A stretch of DNA of 64,000 nt, taken from Butyricicoccus pullicaecorum (GTDB lineage: Bacteria; Bacillota; Clostridia; Oscillospirales; Butyricicoccaceae). The notes beneath the pieces are model-generated. The model did no database searches. It was not told the DNA's origin and worked only from the letters and a program-made list of their open reading frames with translations. The stretch spans positions 1 to 64,000 of the forward strand of contig JAGZIN010000011.1 in the NCBI GenBank assembly GCA_018366195.1. Direction: 5' to 3'. Position 1 is the stretch's first letter, and each line of letters begins with the position of its first letter. Positions 15,059 through 24,099 of the stretch are shown piece after piece. Position numbers and translations under genes: made by a program.

Positions 15059-15084
15059 AAAAGACCGGAAATTTCCGGTCTTTT
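15059..15084. terminator. Bidirectional terminator between convergent genes
   Basis: AAAAGACCGGAAA is followed directly by its exact complement, with A and T runs on both sides. It serves the plus strand PocR gene and the minus strand isomerase. Confidence 0.9.
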
Positions 15085-15095
15085 CTGTTATATTC

Positions 15096-15956
15096 TCAGC
15101 AGTATTTTGCAACATGAGCCTTGGTAACCTCGGCTGCCTTTGCGATGTTTTCTTCGTTTGATAGCTTGTAATAGTCTGGACGGAATACCTCCATGGTGCA
15201 TACGCCGCCTTCAAATCCAATCTTTTTGAGTGTGTCGGCATATCGCTTGTGATCCAGACAGTCTCCGGATTCGCCGGGCCACAGACGCTTTTCATCATTG
15301 TTGTAGGCTGCGCCACATGGCATATTCTCCATACCATTGAGATGCCATACAAAGATTTTCTTACCGTCTGCCTTTTCCAGTGCTTCCCAACTGGAAGCCA
15401 TTGCATGGAAGTGGTACTGATCCAAAGTGACACCAACCAATGGGTGATTGACCTCCGACACAATTGCGTAAGCGTCTTCGAAACGATTGATAGACATAGT
15501 TGGTGCGCCACAGAATTCGATAGACAGCTTGATGCCATAAGGCTCAACCTTCTTGACCATTTCCTTGAGAACAGCAACTGCATCAGCTTTGATTTCGTCC
15601 AGCGTAGCCGGAACAGTCAAATCCATGGACGGAACTACAACAATCATACCACAGTCCAAAATCTGACAGCGGCGAATGATTTCGTCGAGCTGTGCCATAA
15701 CAGCATCTTTTTCTTCTTGTGTTTGCTTCATGTTGAAAAAAATCAGGGCATTATAGGACAGCATCTTCAGATGAGAGGTCTTGAAGAAGGCACCCAAATC
15801 CTCCAGTGTGTAAAGACCAGCAGCAAGCTCGCGGTCGAGACATTCGGATTGTACGTCGATATAGTCAAAGCCATACTTCTCACACAGCTTGAGGTCTTCC
15901 AGAACCGAATGATTTGCGCAGAAACGATTGCAGCCTTCATTAAAACCGATTTTCAT
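15096..15956 (-). CDS. Sugar phosphate isomerase/epimerase family (xylose isomerase-like TIM barrel)
   Basis: The 286-residue protein has the AP_endonuc_2 TIM-barrel pattern, with metal-ligand acids and His spread through strands (LSIEFCGAP, GVTLDQYHFHAM, HLNGMENMP, TMEVFRPDYY). Members isomerise or epimerise sugars, keto-inositols (IolE/IolI) or hydroxypyruvate. AAAGGAG stands 7 bases before the ATG. It is the last gene of a minus strand set after a Gfo/Idh/MocA dehydrogenase, a pairing common in inositol and rare-sugar catabolism. The substrate is unknown. Confidence 0.85.
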   Translation of the reverse strand: MKIGFNEGCNRFCANHSVLEDLKLCEKYGFDYIDVQSECLDRELAAGLYTLEDLGAFFKTSHLKMLSYNALIFFNMKQTQEEKDAVMAQLDEIIRRCQILDCGMIVVVPSMDLTVPATLDEIKADAVAVLKEMVKKVEPYGIKLSIEFCGAPTMSINRFEDAYAIVSEVNHPLVGVTLDQYHFHAMASSWEALEKADGKKIFVWHLNGMENMPCGAAYNNDEKRLWPGESGDCLDHKRYADTLKKIGFEGGVCTMEVFRPDYYKLSNEENIAKAAEVTKAHVAKYC

Positions 15957-16047
15957 GGGGAAACTCCTTTTCTAATTTATAATAATAAAATTCCAATATT
16001 GAGAAAAATTGAACGGACCGATTAGAAATCGGCATAGAGATGTAAAT

Positions 16048-17061
16048 TTATTTCTGATAGAAGTCGGGGGTGCCGCCGGTCACAACCTTTTCAAACACAC
16101 CAGTTGTTTGAGATTTGACCAGCGCATCTGCGGTGATGGAAGCAACATAACCGTCCCACGCAGAGGACCCGCTGGTTTCTCCCTGAGATGCGTGATTGAC
16201 CCAATCCTGAATTTCAACATCATAGGAGTCGATGAAGCGCAGAATCCAGTTGTCTTCAATTTTTGTAGATACGTTGTTGGCATAGCGTACTGTGGGGAAG
16301 GACGGGCAGGGAAGATTGATAACGCCATTCTCACAAACGACTTCGCAGTTGATATCATAGCCGAAGCCGCAGTTGACATTGACTTCCAGAACATTGACGA
16401 TTCCGCTCTTCGTTTTCATAATCATGACCTGCGGGTCTTTCAGACCCTCGTGTGCCTTAGCTGAGGTCTTGGGCATGATGCACTGAACCTCGTCCCATTC
16501 GTCATTGATGAGCCACGGCAGTACATCAATTTCATGGATTGCGGTGTCGGTGACTGCCATGGCAGTGGTATAGTCGTTTGCAACACCATCTGCACGGTGT
16601 GTGCACTTGATGACCATTGGTGCACCGAACTTTCCGGAGTCAATCATTTCCTTGACCTGACGGTAACCGCGGTCATAGCGGCGCATGAAGCCGACTTGAA
16701 CCAAATGTTTGCCAGAAGCCATTTCAGCATCTACAATTTCCTTACAGTCTGCTGCGGTGTTGGCAAGCGGTTTTTCGCTGAATACCGGCTTTCCTGCCTC
16801 AATGGCTGCGATGACCGGCTCCTTGTGGAAAGCGCCCGGGGTTGTGACAACCACTGCATTAACATCAGGGTCTTGGATTGCGGCACGGAAGTCGGTGTAA
16901 ACCTTTACGTTGCCACCAGCAATTTCTGCGCCTTTCTTGGCACCGTCTTCAAATACATCGCATACTGCAATAACCTGTGCGCCCTTGATACGGTTTTGGA
17001 TTCGCTCGATGTGTTCGCGGCCAATCATACCGCAGCCGATGACAGCAATTTTGAGTTCCAT
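16048..17061 (-). CDS. Gfo/Idh/MocA family oxidoreductase (inositol 2-dehydrogenase-like)
   Basis: The 338-residue NAD(P)-dependent dehydrogenase has the Rossmann motif VIGCGMIGREH at the N-terminus and the family EKP motif (FSEKPLA) holding the catalytic Lys. The substrate-side D and H appear in TDTAIHEIDVLPW. It resembles myo-inositol 2-dehydrogenase (IolG) more than glucose-fructose oxidoreductase, but the substrate could be another polyol. AGGAGG precedes the ATG at 17061. A promoter with an overlapping LacI-type palindrome lies 120-150 bases upstream. The isomerase gene follows 91 bases downstream. Confidence 0.88.
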   Translation of the reverse strand: MELKIAVIGCGMIGREHIERIQNRIKGAQVIAVCDVFEDGAKKGAEIAGGNVKVYTDFRAAIQDPDVNAVVVTTPGAFHKEPVIAAIEAGKPVFSEKPLANTAADCKEIVDAEMASGKHLVQVGFMRRYDRGYRQVKEMIDSGKFGAPMVIKCTHRADGVANDYTTAMAVTDTAIHEIDVLPWLINDEWDEVQCIMPKTSAKAHEGLKDPQVMIMKTKSGIVNVLEVNVNCGFGYDINCEVVCENGVINLPCPSFPTVRYANNVSTKIEDNWILRFIDSYDVEIQDWVNHASQGETSGSSAWDGYVASITADALVKSQTTGVFEKVVTGGTPDFYQK

Positions 17062-17182
17062 AATAATAGCCTCCTGAAAATAAATGGAATATTCATAATG
17101 ATAGGTAAAATTTGATTGCGTCGGCGGCAGATATCTGCGCCTCTGCATTGCTTTGGTGGGACTCCATCTCTTTCTTGCCCTT

Positions 17183-17211
17183 ATTATAGCATTGCGTTCA
17201 CGTGAACGCAA
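17183..17211 (-). promoter_or_regulatory. Promoter of the dehydrogenase with overlapping LacI-type operator
   Basis: On the minus strand: TTGCGT (17206-17211), 17 bases, TATAAT (17183-17188). The 18-bp palindrome TGCGTTCACGTGAACGCA (17193-17210) covers the -35 and the spacer, so a bound LacI protein would block polymerase. Similar sites occur at 17301, 19357 and 20995. Confidence 0.85.
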
Positions 17212-17300
17212 GTATTTTTTACAATCGAAAATAACAAAAAGAATCGCTAATTTTTGTTGAAATATACAAATTTATTTTCAATATAAATGGATAAATATAA

Positions 17301-17320
17301 ATGCGTTCATGTGAACGCAT
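17301..17320. promoter_or_regulatory. Second LacI-type operator upstream of the dehydrogenase
   Basis: ATGCGTTCA-TG-TGAACGCAT is a perfect 9-bp inverted repeat with a two-base centre, 107 bases from the operator at 17193-17210 centre to centre. It has no obvious promoter of its own, so it may be an auxiliary site for looping. Confidence 0.75.
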
Positions 17321-17337
17321 GAACTTTTTATAGGATT

Positions 17338-17381
17338 ATAAAAACGGAGCGACCGTATGCGTGTATGCATGGGTCGCTCCG
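17338..17381 (-). terminator. Terminator of the symporter gene
   Basis: Read on the minus strand, CGGAGCGACC and GGTCGCTCCG form a 10-bp stem with a 17-base loop, followed by TTTTTATAA. About 190 bases separate it from the symporter stop codon, and I see nothing else in that space. Confidence 0.8.
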
Positions 17382-17569
17382 AAGAAAATAGGGCGTATCT
17401 GAAAACAAAGAAATCGACGAAATTTTCGCAGTACGTATCCAGATGCAAGGCAAAAATGCAGGAATCCTTGGTGAGTTCCGAGTATTTTTCATGCAGCAGC
17501 TGTTGTTCGTGGCAGAAAAAGACTAGAATTTCGATTTTTCAGATATCTCCTAGAAAAGAGAGCAGAGAA

Positions 17570-19237
17570 TCATGCCGCGATGCCAAGTGGAGAGAAAAAT
17601 ACATAAATGGCAACGGCTAGAATCAGACCAACAATCGAGACGATATGACGATACTTCCATGGAGTCAAATCCACTGCTTCAACATCGCGAATCAAATATG
17701 TTTCGGTTTGCGGCTTATATTTGTTCAAATACCACAGAACAAGCAGTTCCAGAGGGAACAGTACAGCCATTGCATACAGATAGTGGATTGGACTGTCCGT
17801 GCCCGGGTAGTTGGGAGAAATCAGCAGGAATGCGCCGTAGATGACAACGTGCATGATTGTGATAACTTTGGGGGCATACTTTGGCAGACGTGGGAACATA
17901 AACATACCCAAGATAGTAAAGAGCACCGGCAAAGAAACAAATTGACTCATAGAGTTGAGGAATGTGGTAATTCCCTGTGCATTCATGACGAATGGTGCAA
18001 TGATAATGGAAATACAGCCTGCAATGGTACCATAAATCTTACCAACCTTGACACACTTGGTATCAGAAGCGTTGGGGTCAATCGAGGAGCGATACAAATC
18101 CAGTGTGAACATGGTAGAGGCTGAGTTTAGAACGGAGTTAAAGGAAGACAGGATTGCACCGAACATGACAGCAGCAAAGAAGCCCAGAATGGGTTTTGGA
18201 ATGATTTGTGCAATCAGTGCGGGGTAGGCGAAGTCGATTGCGGTGCTGCCAGCTGCGGCGATTTTATCCTGAATAGACGGGAGATAAAAGGCAATGATGC
18301 CTGGAATGACCAGATACAGCGGTCCAAGACATTTGAGAAAACCGCAGTAAATTGCGCCTTTTTGCCCTTCTTTTAGACTTTTGGCAGCAAGTGCACGTTG
18401 AACGAAAGATTGATTGGTGCACCACCAGTACAGGTTGTTGAAAAACATACCAGTAATAATCAGCGGCCACGGAACCTCTGGTTCGGGTGCATTCCATGCG
18501 GAAATAGCGTTCATTTTCGTCGGATCTGCCGAAACCATATAGTTCCAGCCCTCCAGAATTCCGCCGCCTGCGCACTCGTTGCCGAGCATCCAAAGTCCGA
18601 GGAAAGGAACCATCAAGCCGCCGATAATCAGACCAATTCCGTTTATGGTATCCGATACCGCAACTGCTTTCAAGCCGCCAAAAATCGCATAGCAGCCACC
18701 GATAATGCCGATGATAACACAGAGAACCGCAACAGATTGAAATTTCGACCAGCCAAACATACCAGAAATATCAAAAATATTTTCAAATACAACCGCACCG
18801 GAATAAAGAATAACCGGCAGATTTAGGATAGAGTACATGATGACGATAATCAGGGAGAACATCGTCTTGGTACCCTTTCCGTAGCGTTCCTCCATGAGAG
18901 AGGGAATGGTCATAGCACCCATCTTGAGAAAACGGGGTAAAAAGTAATAAGCCAGCACGAGTAGGGTAAACATGGAGCCAACCTCCCATGCGATGGGAGA
19001 CATGTTGCTGACCCAACTCTGACCGTTCAGACCAACCAGCTGCTCAGCAGATAAATTGGTCAGCAGCAGAGAACCGGCGATGACAACACCAGATAAACCA
19101 CGACCTGCAAGGAAATATCCCTCAGCAGATTCCAGATTATCGTCCTTGGTTTTCCAGCTTGAAATCACAGCAACCAGTGCGGTGAAGAACAGGAAGGAAA
19201 TACCAATCCATGCCAGAGAATTAAAGAAATCCATCAT
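17570..19237 (-). CDS. Sodium:solute symporter family transporter (SSS, SGLT-like)
   Basis: The product is about 556 residues with some 14 hydrophobic segments. It carries the SSS features GYFLAGRGLSGVVIAGSLLLTNLSAEQLVG near the N-terminus and a GGLKAVAVSDTINGIGL motif in the middle. This form (NMSPIAWEVGS, then NQSFVQRALAAKS) is close to sugar or inositol symporters such as SglT. It would import the substrate of the adjacent dehydrogenase and isomerases with sodium. Two adjacent ATGs (19237 and 19234) follow AAGG; I chose the first. An operator of the LacI set lies about 120 bases upstream. Confidence 0.9.
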   Translation of the reverse strand: MMDFFNSLAWIGISFLFFTALVAVISSWKTKDDNLESAEGYFLAGRGLSGVVIAGSLLLTNLSAEQLVGLNGQSWVSNMSPIAWEVGSMFTLLVLAYYFLPRFLKMGAMTIPSLMEERYGKGTKTMFSLIIVIMYSILNLPVILYSGAVVFENIFDISGMFGWSKFQSVAVLCVIIGIIGGCYAIFGGLKAVAVSDTINGIGLIIGGLMVPFLGLWMLGNECAGGGILEGWNYMVSADPTKMNAISAWNAPEPEVPWPLIITGMFFNNLYWWCTNQSFVQRALAAKSLKEGQKGAIYCGFLKCLGPLYLVIPGIIAFYLPSIQDKIAAAGSTAIDFAYPALIAQIIPKPILGFFAAVMFGAILSSFNSVLNSASTMFTLDLYRSSIDPNASDTKCVKVGKIYGTIAGCISIIIAPFVMNAQGITTFLNSMSQFVSLPVLFTILGMFMFPRLPKYAPKVITIMHVVIYGAFLLISPNYPGTDSPIHYLYAMAVLFPLELLVLWYLNKYKPQTETYLIRDVEAVDLTPWKYRHIVSIVGLILAVAIYVFFSPLGIAA

Positions 19238-19343
19238 TTGAGCCTTCTTTCTTTTTCTTTCTTTTGGTTTGAATATGAGATGATGCGGGGAGAAAGAGTG
19301 AGAAAAAAACCAAAGCGGAGTGGTCTGTGCGACCCGCTCCATG

Positions 19344-19374
19344 TTTGTACTCCTGAGCGTTCACGTGCACGCAA
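19344..19374 (-). promoter_or_regulatory. Symporter promoter with LacI-type operator
   Basis: Minus strand TTGCGT (19369-19374) and a weaker TACAAA (19344-19349) with 19-base spacing. GCGTTCACGTGCACGC (19357-19372) overlies the -35. Its right half has TGCACGC in place of TGAACGC and is identical to the site at 20995-21010. Confidence 0.65.
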
Positions 19375-19871
19375 ATGGAGAAAAAAGAGAAAGCAGGAAC
19401 AATATCGAGCGTACAGATATCGTCATGCTCCTACGTGTTGTGTAGGAAGCTCCATGCCTTCGGGTTGGTTAAAATTTAACACAGCCTGTAGAGAATTGCA
19501 AGTAGAAATATGATAAAATTAGGATTTCACATCAATTTTGGTGTTTGTGATAAAAATTCGTTGCAGAATTATACGAGTTGCACAAAGCTGAAATTTGTCG
19601 TATATATAGATAGCGAAACATCTGCAAGGGCAATATGATGAACGGAGATTGACTGGAGTGCGATGTATTTGCGTGCTTGCGTGCATTGAAATTTGTTCTA
19701 ATAATCTCTGAAAAATATAATATTCACAGCATTTTACACGTCAATTGCGAATAAAAACAAGAGCTGTGGAGGTGCTGCGTGCAAATTTGGGTTGCATTTT
19801 TGAAAAAAGAGTGGTATGCTGAATGAAGAAGCCTGTACAGGTACAGTTTGACATAGAAGGGAGGGGACTAT
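19375..19871. other. Intergenic region before the LacI gene
   Basis: No gene is seen. CTGTAC-AG-GTACAG (19833-19846), 26 bases before the LacI start, is a short palindrome that might serve autoregulation. An AT-rich stretch around 19700-19740 could hold the regulator's promoter, but I cannot fix a -35/-10 pair. Confidence 0.4.
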
Positions 19872-20900
19872 GTGTCAGTGACACTCAAACAGATTGCGGA
19901 ATTGGCAGGTGTTTCACGCGGCACGGTTGACCGAGCATTGCACAATCGCGGTCGAGTCAGCGATGAGGTCGCTCAGCGTATCCGCCAGATTGCGGACGAG
20001 CTTGGATACTCCCCGAATCGGGTGGGTCAGGCGTTGGCAAAGACGCATAGACAGGTTCGGCTGGGCATGATTATTCAGTCATCTGAAACGCCGACCATGC
20101 AAATCGTTGCGCAGGGGGCGATGCGTGCGGCACATGACTTGCATCACATGGGTGTAGAGGTGTTGATTCGTCAGCTGCAATCCGTCGATCCGGCACAGGA
20201 GCTGGAGTGTATTGAAGAGCTGGTGCGCGATGAAGGGATTCAAGGTCTTGCTTTGACACCGGTCAATACACCGGAGATTTGTGAGAAAATTGATGAGTTG
20301 GTTGAGCAGGGGATACCAGTTGTTACGCTCAATACAGATATGCCACAGTCCAAACGCATGTGTTTTGTGGGACAGGACAGTGTTCAGGCAAGCCGTACAG
20401 CGGCCGGATTGCTTGCAATGATGATGCCGGAGGGCGGTCAAGTGTTTATTTTGACCGGTCATTTGAGCAATGCAACCCACAAAAGCCGCTGCACCGGTTT
20501 TTGTGAGGAACTGGAGTTGATTGCGCCGGATATCCAGCTTTTGCCTTTGCAGTCGTGCTTTGACCGAGACGATTATGCGTATGAGTTGACACAGCATGTT
20601 TTGGAAGAATATCCGTCTCTCAAGGCAATCTATGTTGCGGCAAACGGACAGCATGGAGTGTGTGAAGCGTTGCGTGCTGCCGGATTGAGCGGCAAAGTGC
20701 GAGTGATTGCCTACGATATCACACCGAAGAATAAAGAGGACTTGCAACGCGGCACCATCAGCATATTGCTCGATCAGCGTGCCCATGAACAGGGATATCG
20801 TCCGCTTTATCTGCTGCGTGACTATATTTTTTCGGGGCGTTTGCCAGAAGATTCCTTCTATTACACTGGGACAACGCTCAAAACCAAATATAACCTGTGA
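19872..20900 (+). CDS. LacI-family transcriptional regulator
   Basis: The 342-residue protein has an N-terminal helix-turn-helix (TLKQIAELAGVSRGTVDRAL, then the hinge YSPNRVGQALAK) followed by a ribose-binding-like periplasmic-type sensor domain (LGMIIQSSE...GVEVLIRQL...TPEICEKIDELVEQGIPVVTLN). It probably represses the symporter, dehydrogenase and isomerase genes around it until a sugar or polyol binds. The start is a GTG after GGAGGGG; another in-frame GTG lies two codons on. Operators of the expected palindromic type lie at 17193, 17301, 19357 and 20995. Confidence 0.93.
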   Translation: MSVTLKQIAELAGVSRGTVDRALHNRGRVSDEVAQRIRQIADELGYSPNRVGQALAKTHRQVRLGMIIQSSETPTMQIVAQGAMRAAHDLHHMGVEVLIRQLQSVDPAQELECIEELVRDEGIQGLALTPVNTPEICEKIDELVEQGIPVVTLNTDMPQSKRMCFVGQDSVQASRTAAGLLAMMMPEGGQVFILTGHLSNATHKSRCTGFCEELELIAPDIQLLPLQSCFDRDDYAYELTQHVLEEYPSLKAIYVAANGQHGVCEALRAAGLSGKVRVIAYDITPKNKEDLQRGTISILLDQRAHEQGYRPLYLLRDYIFSGRLPEDSFYYTGTTLKTKYNL

Positions 20901-20992
20901 GTGGATACTTTCGCGCGGACGAAAAAATGTACAATTTTTCGTCCGCGTGTTTGTGTATTTCTCTAAAAATGATGCAGAGATAAAATTTGCAC

Positions 20993-21021
20993 TTGCGTTC
21001 ACGTGCACGCGATGGTATGAT
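20993..21021 (+). promoter_or_regulatory. Promoter of the second isomerase with LacI-type operator
   Basis: TTGCGT (20993-20998), 17 bases, TATGAT (21016-21021). GCGTTCACGTGCACGC (20995-21010) covers the -35 and spacer, the same layout as the dehydrogenase promoter on the other strand. A weaker related sequence with a GAACGCAT half follows at about 21051-21066. Confidence 0.8.
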
Positions 21022-21109
21022 ACAGGAAAGAAGAAATTCATTGAAGGAATGTGCACGAGAACGCATATCCTTCGACCGATAAAACGAAATTTTAAGGAGG
21101 TCAATCGGT

Positions 21110-22024
21110 ATGAAAATCGCATTTGACGTAGATGTACTCGCGAAGCAGATGTCTATTCATGACTATGTGCACAAGGTTGCGGACTGGGGTTATAAGTACA
21201 TTGAGCAATCTCCACATCCACGAATCAATCCGTTTTATAAGCATCCGCTTTTCTCGAAAGAATGTCAGGCGGAGTATAAGCAGGCGCTCAAGGAAACGGG
21301 AGTGGAGATTTCCTCGTTCATCGTGGTGTACCGCTGGTCTGGACCGACCGAAGAGCAGCGCCAGTTTGCTGTCGCCAACTGGAAGCGTATGATTGAGATT
21401 GCTGTGGATATGGGAGTACCAGTTATCAACACTGAATTCTCGGGGGACCCCAATCAGCAGGAAATCTGTAATGGAATGTTCTTCCGTTCGATGGAGGAAC
21501 TGCTTCCGATTATTGAGCGTGAAGGGATTCGTGTGGAGCTGCAAAGCCATCCGTATGATTTCTGTGAGCTGAATGATGAGGCATGTGATATTGTCAAGTC
21601 TTTCCGCTCCAAGAATCTGGGATATGTATATTCTTCACCGCATGGATTTTTCTATGATCAGGGAAAGGGAGATGTGCGCCATATGCTGCAATATGCCGGC
21701 GATGAACTGACTCATGTCCTGTTGGCAGATACCTTCAATCAGACGATGGACTGCCGTTACATTGCCAATCCACCTTGGCTGAATGCGCGTGGAAAATCTG
21801 ATGTCACGATTCATCAGCATTTGGCAATGGGTGAAGGAGATGTCGATTTCCCCGGTATTTTTGAAACTCTGCGAGATATGGATTTTGCAAACAAGCAAAC
21901 AAAACCCAATGCGCCTAAGGCTGGCGGAGATAATATCATTTGTGTTTCTTACTTTGGATTCCCAGAGAAGATGGACGTTCAAGCTCCAGAGGCTCTGGAG
22001 CGGATTCAGAGAGAACTGCTGTAA
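21110..22024 (+). CDS. Sugar phosphate isomerase/epimerase family protein (IolE/IolH-like)
   Basis: The 304-residue TIM-barrel protein belongs to the AP_endonuc_2 group. Likely metal ligands lie in INTEFSGDP, IRVELQSHPYDF, THVLLADTF and GEGDVDFPGIF; the last resembles the GEGDVDF motif common in sugar and inositol isomerases. It differs strongly from the isomerase at 15096, so the pathway uses two distinct barrels. AAGGAGG stands 8 bases before the ATG. The promoter carries the LacI operator at 20995, tying it to the dehydrogenase and symporter genes. Confidence 0.85.
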   Translation: MKIAFDVDVLAKQMSIHDYVHKVADWGYKYIEQSPHPRINPFYKHPLFSKECQAEYKQALKETGVEISSFIVVYRWSGPTEEQRQFAVANWKRMIEIAVDMGVPVINTEFSGDPNQQEICNGMFFRSMEELLPIIEREGIRVELQSHPYDFCELNDEACDIVKSFRSKNLGYVYSSPHGFFYDQGKGDVRHMLQYAGDELTHVLLADTFNQTMDCRYIANPPWLNARGKSDVTIHQHLAMGEGDVDFPGIFETLRDMDFANKQTKPNAPKAGGDNIICVSYFGFPEKMDVQAPEALERIQRELL

Positions 22025-22049
22025 CATTCATAGATTTATCATGAGTCAC

Positions 22050-22081
22050 AAAAAGTCAGACTGATTGGTCTGACTTTTTTG
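22050..22081 (+). terminator. Terminator of the second isomerase gene
   Basis: AAAAAGTCAGAC and GTCTGACTTTTT pair perfectly around six bases. Confidence 0.9.
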
Positions 22082-22153
22082 TTTGGAGTTGCGACATGAT
22101 ATCATGTGATGCTCAAATATCAGGAAAGATTCCAAAACAGCTTTGGGAAACAG

Positions 22154-22189
22154 AAAACCCGCCGATTTCGAATGAAATCGGCGGGTTTT
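22154..22189 (-). terminator. Terminator of tRNA-Pro
   Basis: AAAACCCGCCGATTTC and GAAATCGGCGGGTTTT form a 16-bp stem with a four-base loop directly after the tRNA on the minus strand. Confidence 0.9.
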
Positions 22190-22190
22190 A

Positions 22191-22266
22191 TGGTCCGAGT
22201 GACAGGACTTGAACCTGCGGCCTCTTGACCCCCAGTCAAGCACGCTACCAGCTGCGCTACACCCGG
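22191..22266 (-). tRNA. tRNA-Pro (anticodon GGG), CCA encoded
   Basis: On the minus strand the acceptor CCGGGTG pairs with CACTCGG (one G-U). The anticodon stem CTTGA/TCAAG holds loop CTGGGGG with anticodon GGG. The T arm is GCAGG-TTCAAGT-CCTGT, followed by discriminator A and CCA. All four arms are present, so it should be functional. Confidence 0.95.
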
Positions 22267-22495
22267 ATATTCAAATAAGTACTGAACTCAGCCTTTATAG
22301 GATATCATAGACCAGATAGAATGTCAATATCATTTCATGGAAATATCAAAAAAATTCTGCGCTAACAAAACCGATATTGCAGGGGGGGAACGCTGTATTT
22401 CTATGTATGCTGCTTTCGGATTCAACTGACTCGCTTCGATGGAATTCAATCAATCAAAAGAAATTTTCGATGGGATAGATTTTTGTAAATTGTTC

Positions 22496-22785
22496 TTGTA
22501 GATTTGTGTTTCAGGTGATACAATACAGATGTATTCATGAAATTACCATTTTTTTCAGAAGATAGACAGGTTGATTTGCAAAATATATCCAGATTTTGTG
22601 AGAAAATGCCTGTCGTTCTCATCTCTGTCTGTTATTTGCCTGACCTTATCATTCTAATTCAGAGCGTTGCACAAGTGTAGCATCAGCAAATCCTTTGTTT
22701 CGGGTGCAGGGCGCTAAAAAGCCATACAGAGTGAAAACGAGGTACATGACAGCAAGGAGATTCATAAAATGGAAGGAGGCGCAAT
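22496..22785 (+). promoter_or_regulatory. Promoter and long leader of the cysteine desulfidase operon
   Basis: TTGTAG (22496-22501), 17 bases, TACAAT (22519-22524). The start near 22531 leaves a leader of about 255 bases with no credible ORF. GACAGG (about 22565) can pair with CCTGTC (about 22610). I recognise no riboswitch, T-box or attenuator terminator. The stretch 22267-22495 upstream holds nothing I can name. Confidence 0.55.
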
Positions 22786-24069
22786 ATGAAGAAAACAGAC
22801 AGCCAATATCACAACTATATTCAGATTTTACGAGAAGAGCTTGTGCCTGCAATGGGGTGTACAGAGCCGATTGCGATTGCCTATGGCGCAGCAAAAGCGC
22901 GTGAGATTTTAGGAGAAATTCCTGACAGTGTTCTGGTAGAGGCCAGCGGAAACATTATCAAGAACGTCAAAAGTGTCGTGGTTCCAAACACAGATGGTTT
23001 GAAAGGCATTGAAGCGGCGGCGGCAGCAGGTATTGCAGCCGGTCAGGCAGACCGGATACTGGAGGTGATTGCAAGTGTAACGCCGGAGGATAAACAGGCA
23101 ATTCGTACCTATTTGGAAAATCATGAAATACGTGTATTGCCCACAGAGGGCGATATTATCTTTGATATTATTCTAACCCTGCGCAAACAGGAGGAGTATG
23201 TCAAGCTGCGCATATCCGAATATCATACCAATATTGTACATGTAGAAAAAAATGGTACCGTACTTTTGGAGGCGGGGCATACTGCACATCATGCACAGGC
23301 TGCTGCGCTGACCGACCGCAGTGAGCTTTCCGTTCAAAACATTCTGGATTTCGTACAGACAATGGACGTAGAAGACGTGCGTGCACTGGTAGAACGTCAA
23401 ATCGACTATAACTCAAAAATTGCTCAGGCAGGCTTAGATGGCAGTTGGGGCGCCAACATCGGTTCGGTTTTACTGCGGAATTATGGAGATGATATCAAAA
23501 TTCGTGCCCGTGCAATGGCTGCTGCCGGCTCAGATGCCCGTATGAGCGGTTGTGAGCTTCCGGTAATCATTGTTTCAGGCAGCGGCAATCAGGGAATTAC
23601 GGCATCGGTTCCGGTCATTGAGTATGCAAAGGAGCTGGGAGTTTCACATGAAAAGATGATACGGGCAGTCACTCTGTCTGATTTGATTACCATTCATTTG
23701 AAAACAGGGATTGGAAGGCTCTCTGCTTATTGTGGTGCGGTTAGCGCCGGTTGTGCAGCTGGTGCAGCAATTGCATGGCTGCAAGGGGGAGATTACGAGG
23801 AAATTTCACATACCTTGGTAAATTCTCTAGCCACTGTTTCTGGTGTTATTTGTGATGGTGCAAAGCCGTCCTGCGCTGCTAAAATTGCCGCTTCCGTAGA
23901 TGCGGGGATTTTGGGCTATCAAATGTATCGAGATGGACAGCAGTTCTATGGCGGAGATGGCATCGTAACCAAAGGGGTGGAGAATACCATTCGCAATATT
24001 GGTCGTCTGGGACATGATGGCATGCGTGAGACGGACAAAGAAATCATTCGTATTATGACAGGGTTATAA
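22786..24069 (+). CDS. cyuA: L-cysteine desulfidase (UPF0597 / L-serine dehydratase alpha-like)
   Basis: The 427-residue protein belongs to the CyuA/YhaM family, an oxygen-sensitive [4Fe-4S] enzyme that splits L-cysteine into pyruvate, ammonia and sulfide. Its candidate cluster cysteines are Cys25 in AMGCTEP, one in SAYCGAVSAGC and those of ICDGAKPSC. GSGNQGITASVPVIEYA is a family signature. AAGGAGG lies 7 bases before the ATG. A symporter gene follows 30 bases downstream, giving a compact uptake-and-degradation operon. Serine or another amino acid cannot be fully excluded as substrate. Confidence 0.88.
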   Translation: MKKTDSQYHNYIQILREELVPAMGCTEPIAIAYGAAKAREILGEIPDSVLVEASGNIIKNVKSVVVPNTDGLKGIEAAAAAGIAAGQADRILEVIASVTPEDKQAIRTYLENHEIRVLPTEGDIIFDIILTLRKQEEYVKLRISEYHTNIVHVEKNGTVLLEAGHTAHHAQAAALTDRSELSVQNILDFVQTMDVEDVRALVERQIDYNSKIAQAGLDGSWGANIGSVLLRNYGDDIKIRARAMAAAGSDARMSGCELPVIIVSGSGNQGITASVPVIEYAKELGVSHEKMIRAVTLSDLITIHLKTGIGRLSAYCGAVSAGCAAGAAIAWLQGGDYEEISHTLVNSLATVSGVICDGAKPSCAAKIAASVDAGILGYQMYRDGQQFYGGDGIVTKGVENTIRNIGRLGHDGMRETDKEIIRIMTGL

Positions 24070-24099
24070 ACTGTCGATTTCATTTAAGGGGGAAATTTT

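Noticed and set aside
20079..21122. A 347-codon minus strand frame opposite the LacI gene
   Set aside because: The LacI gene is clear, and this frame crosses its whole length without any recognisable domain.
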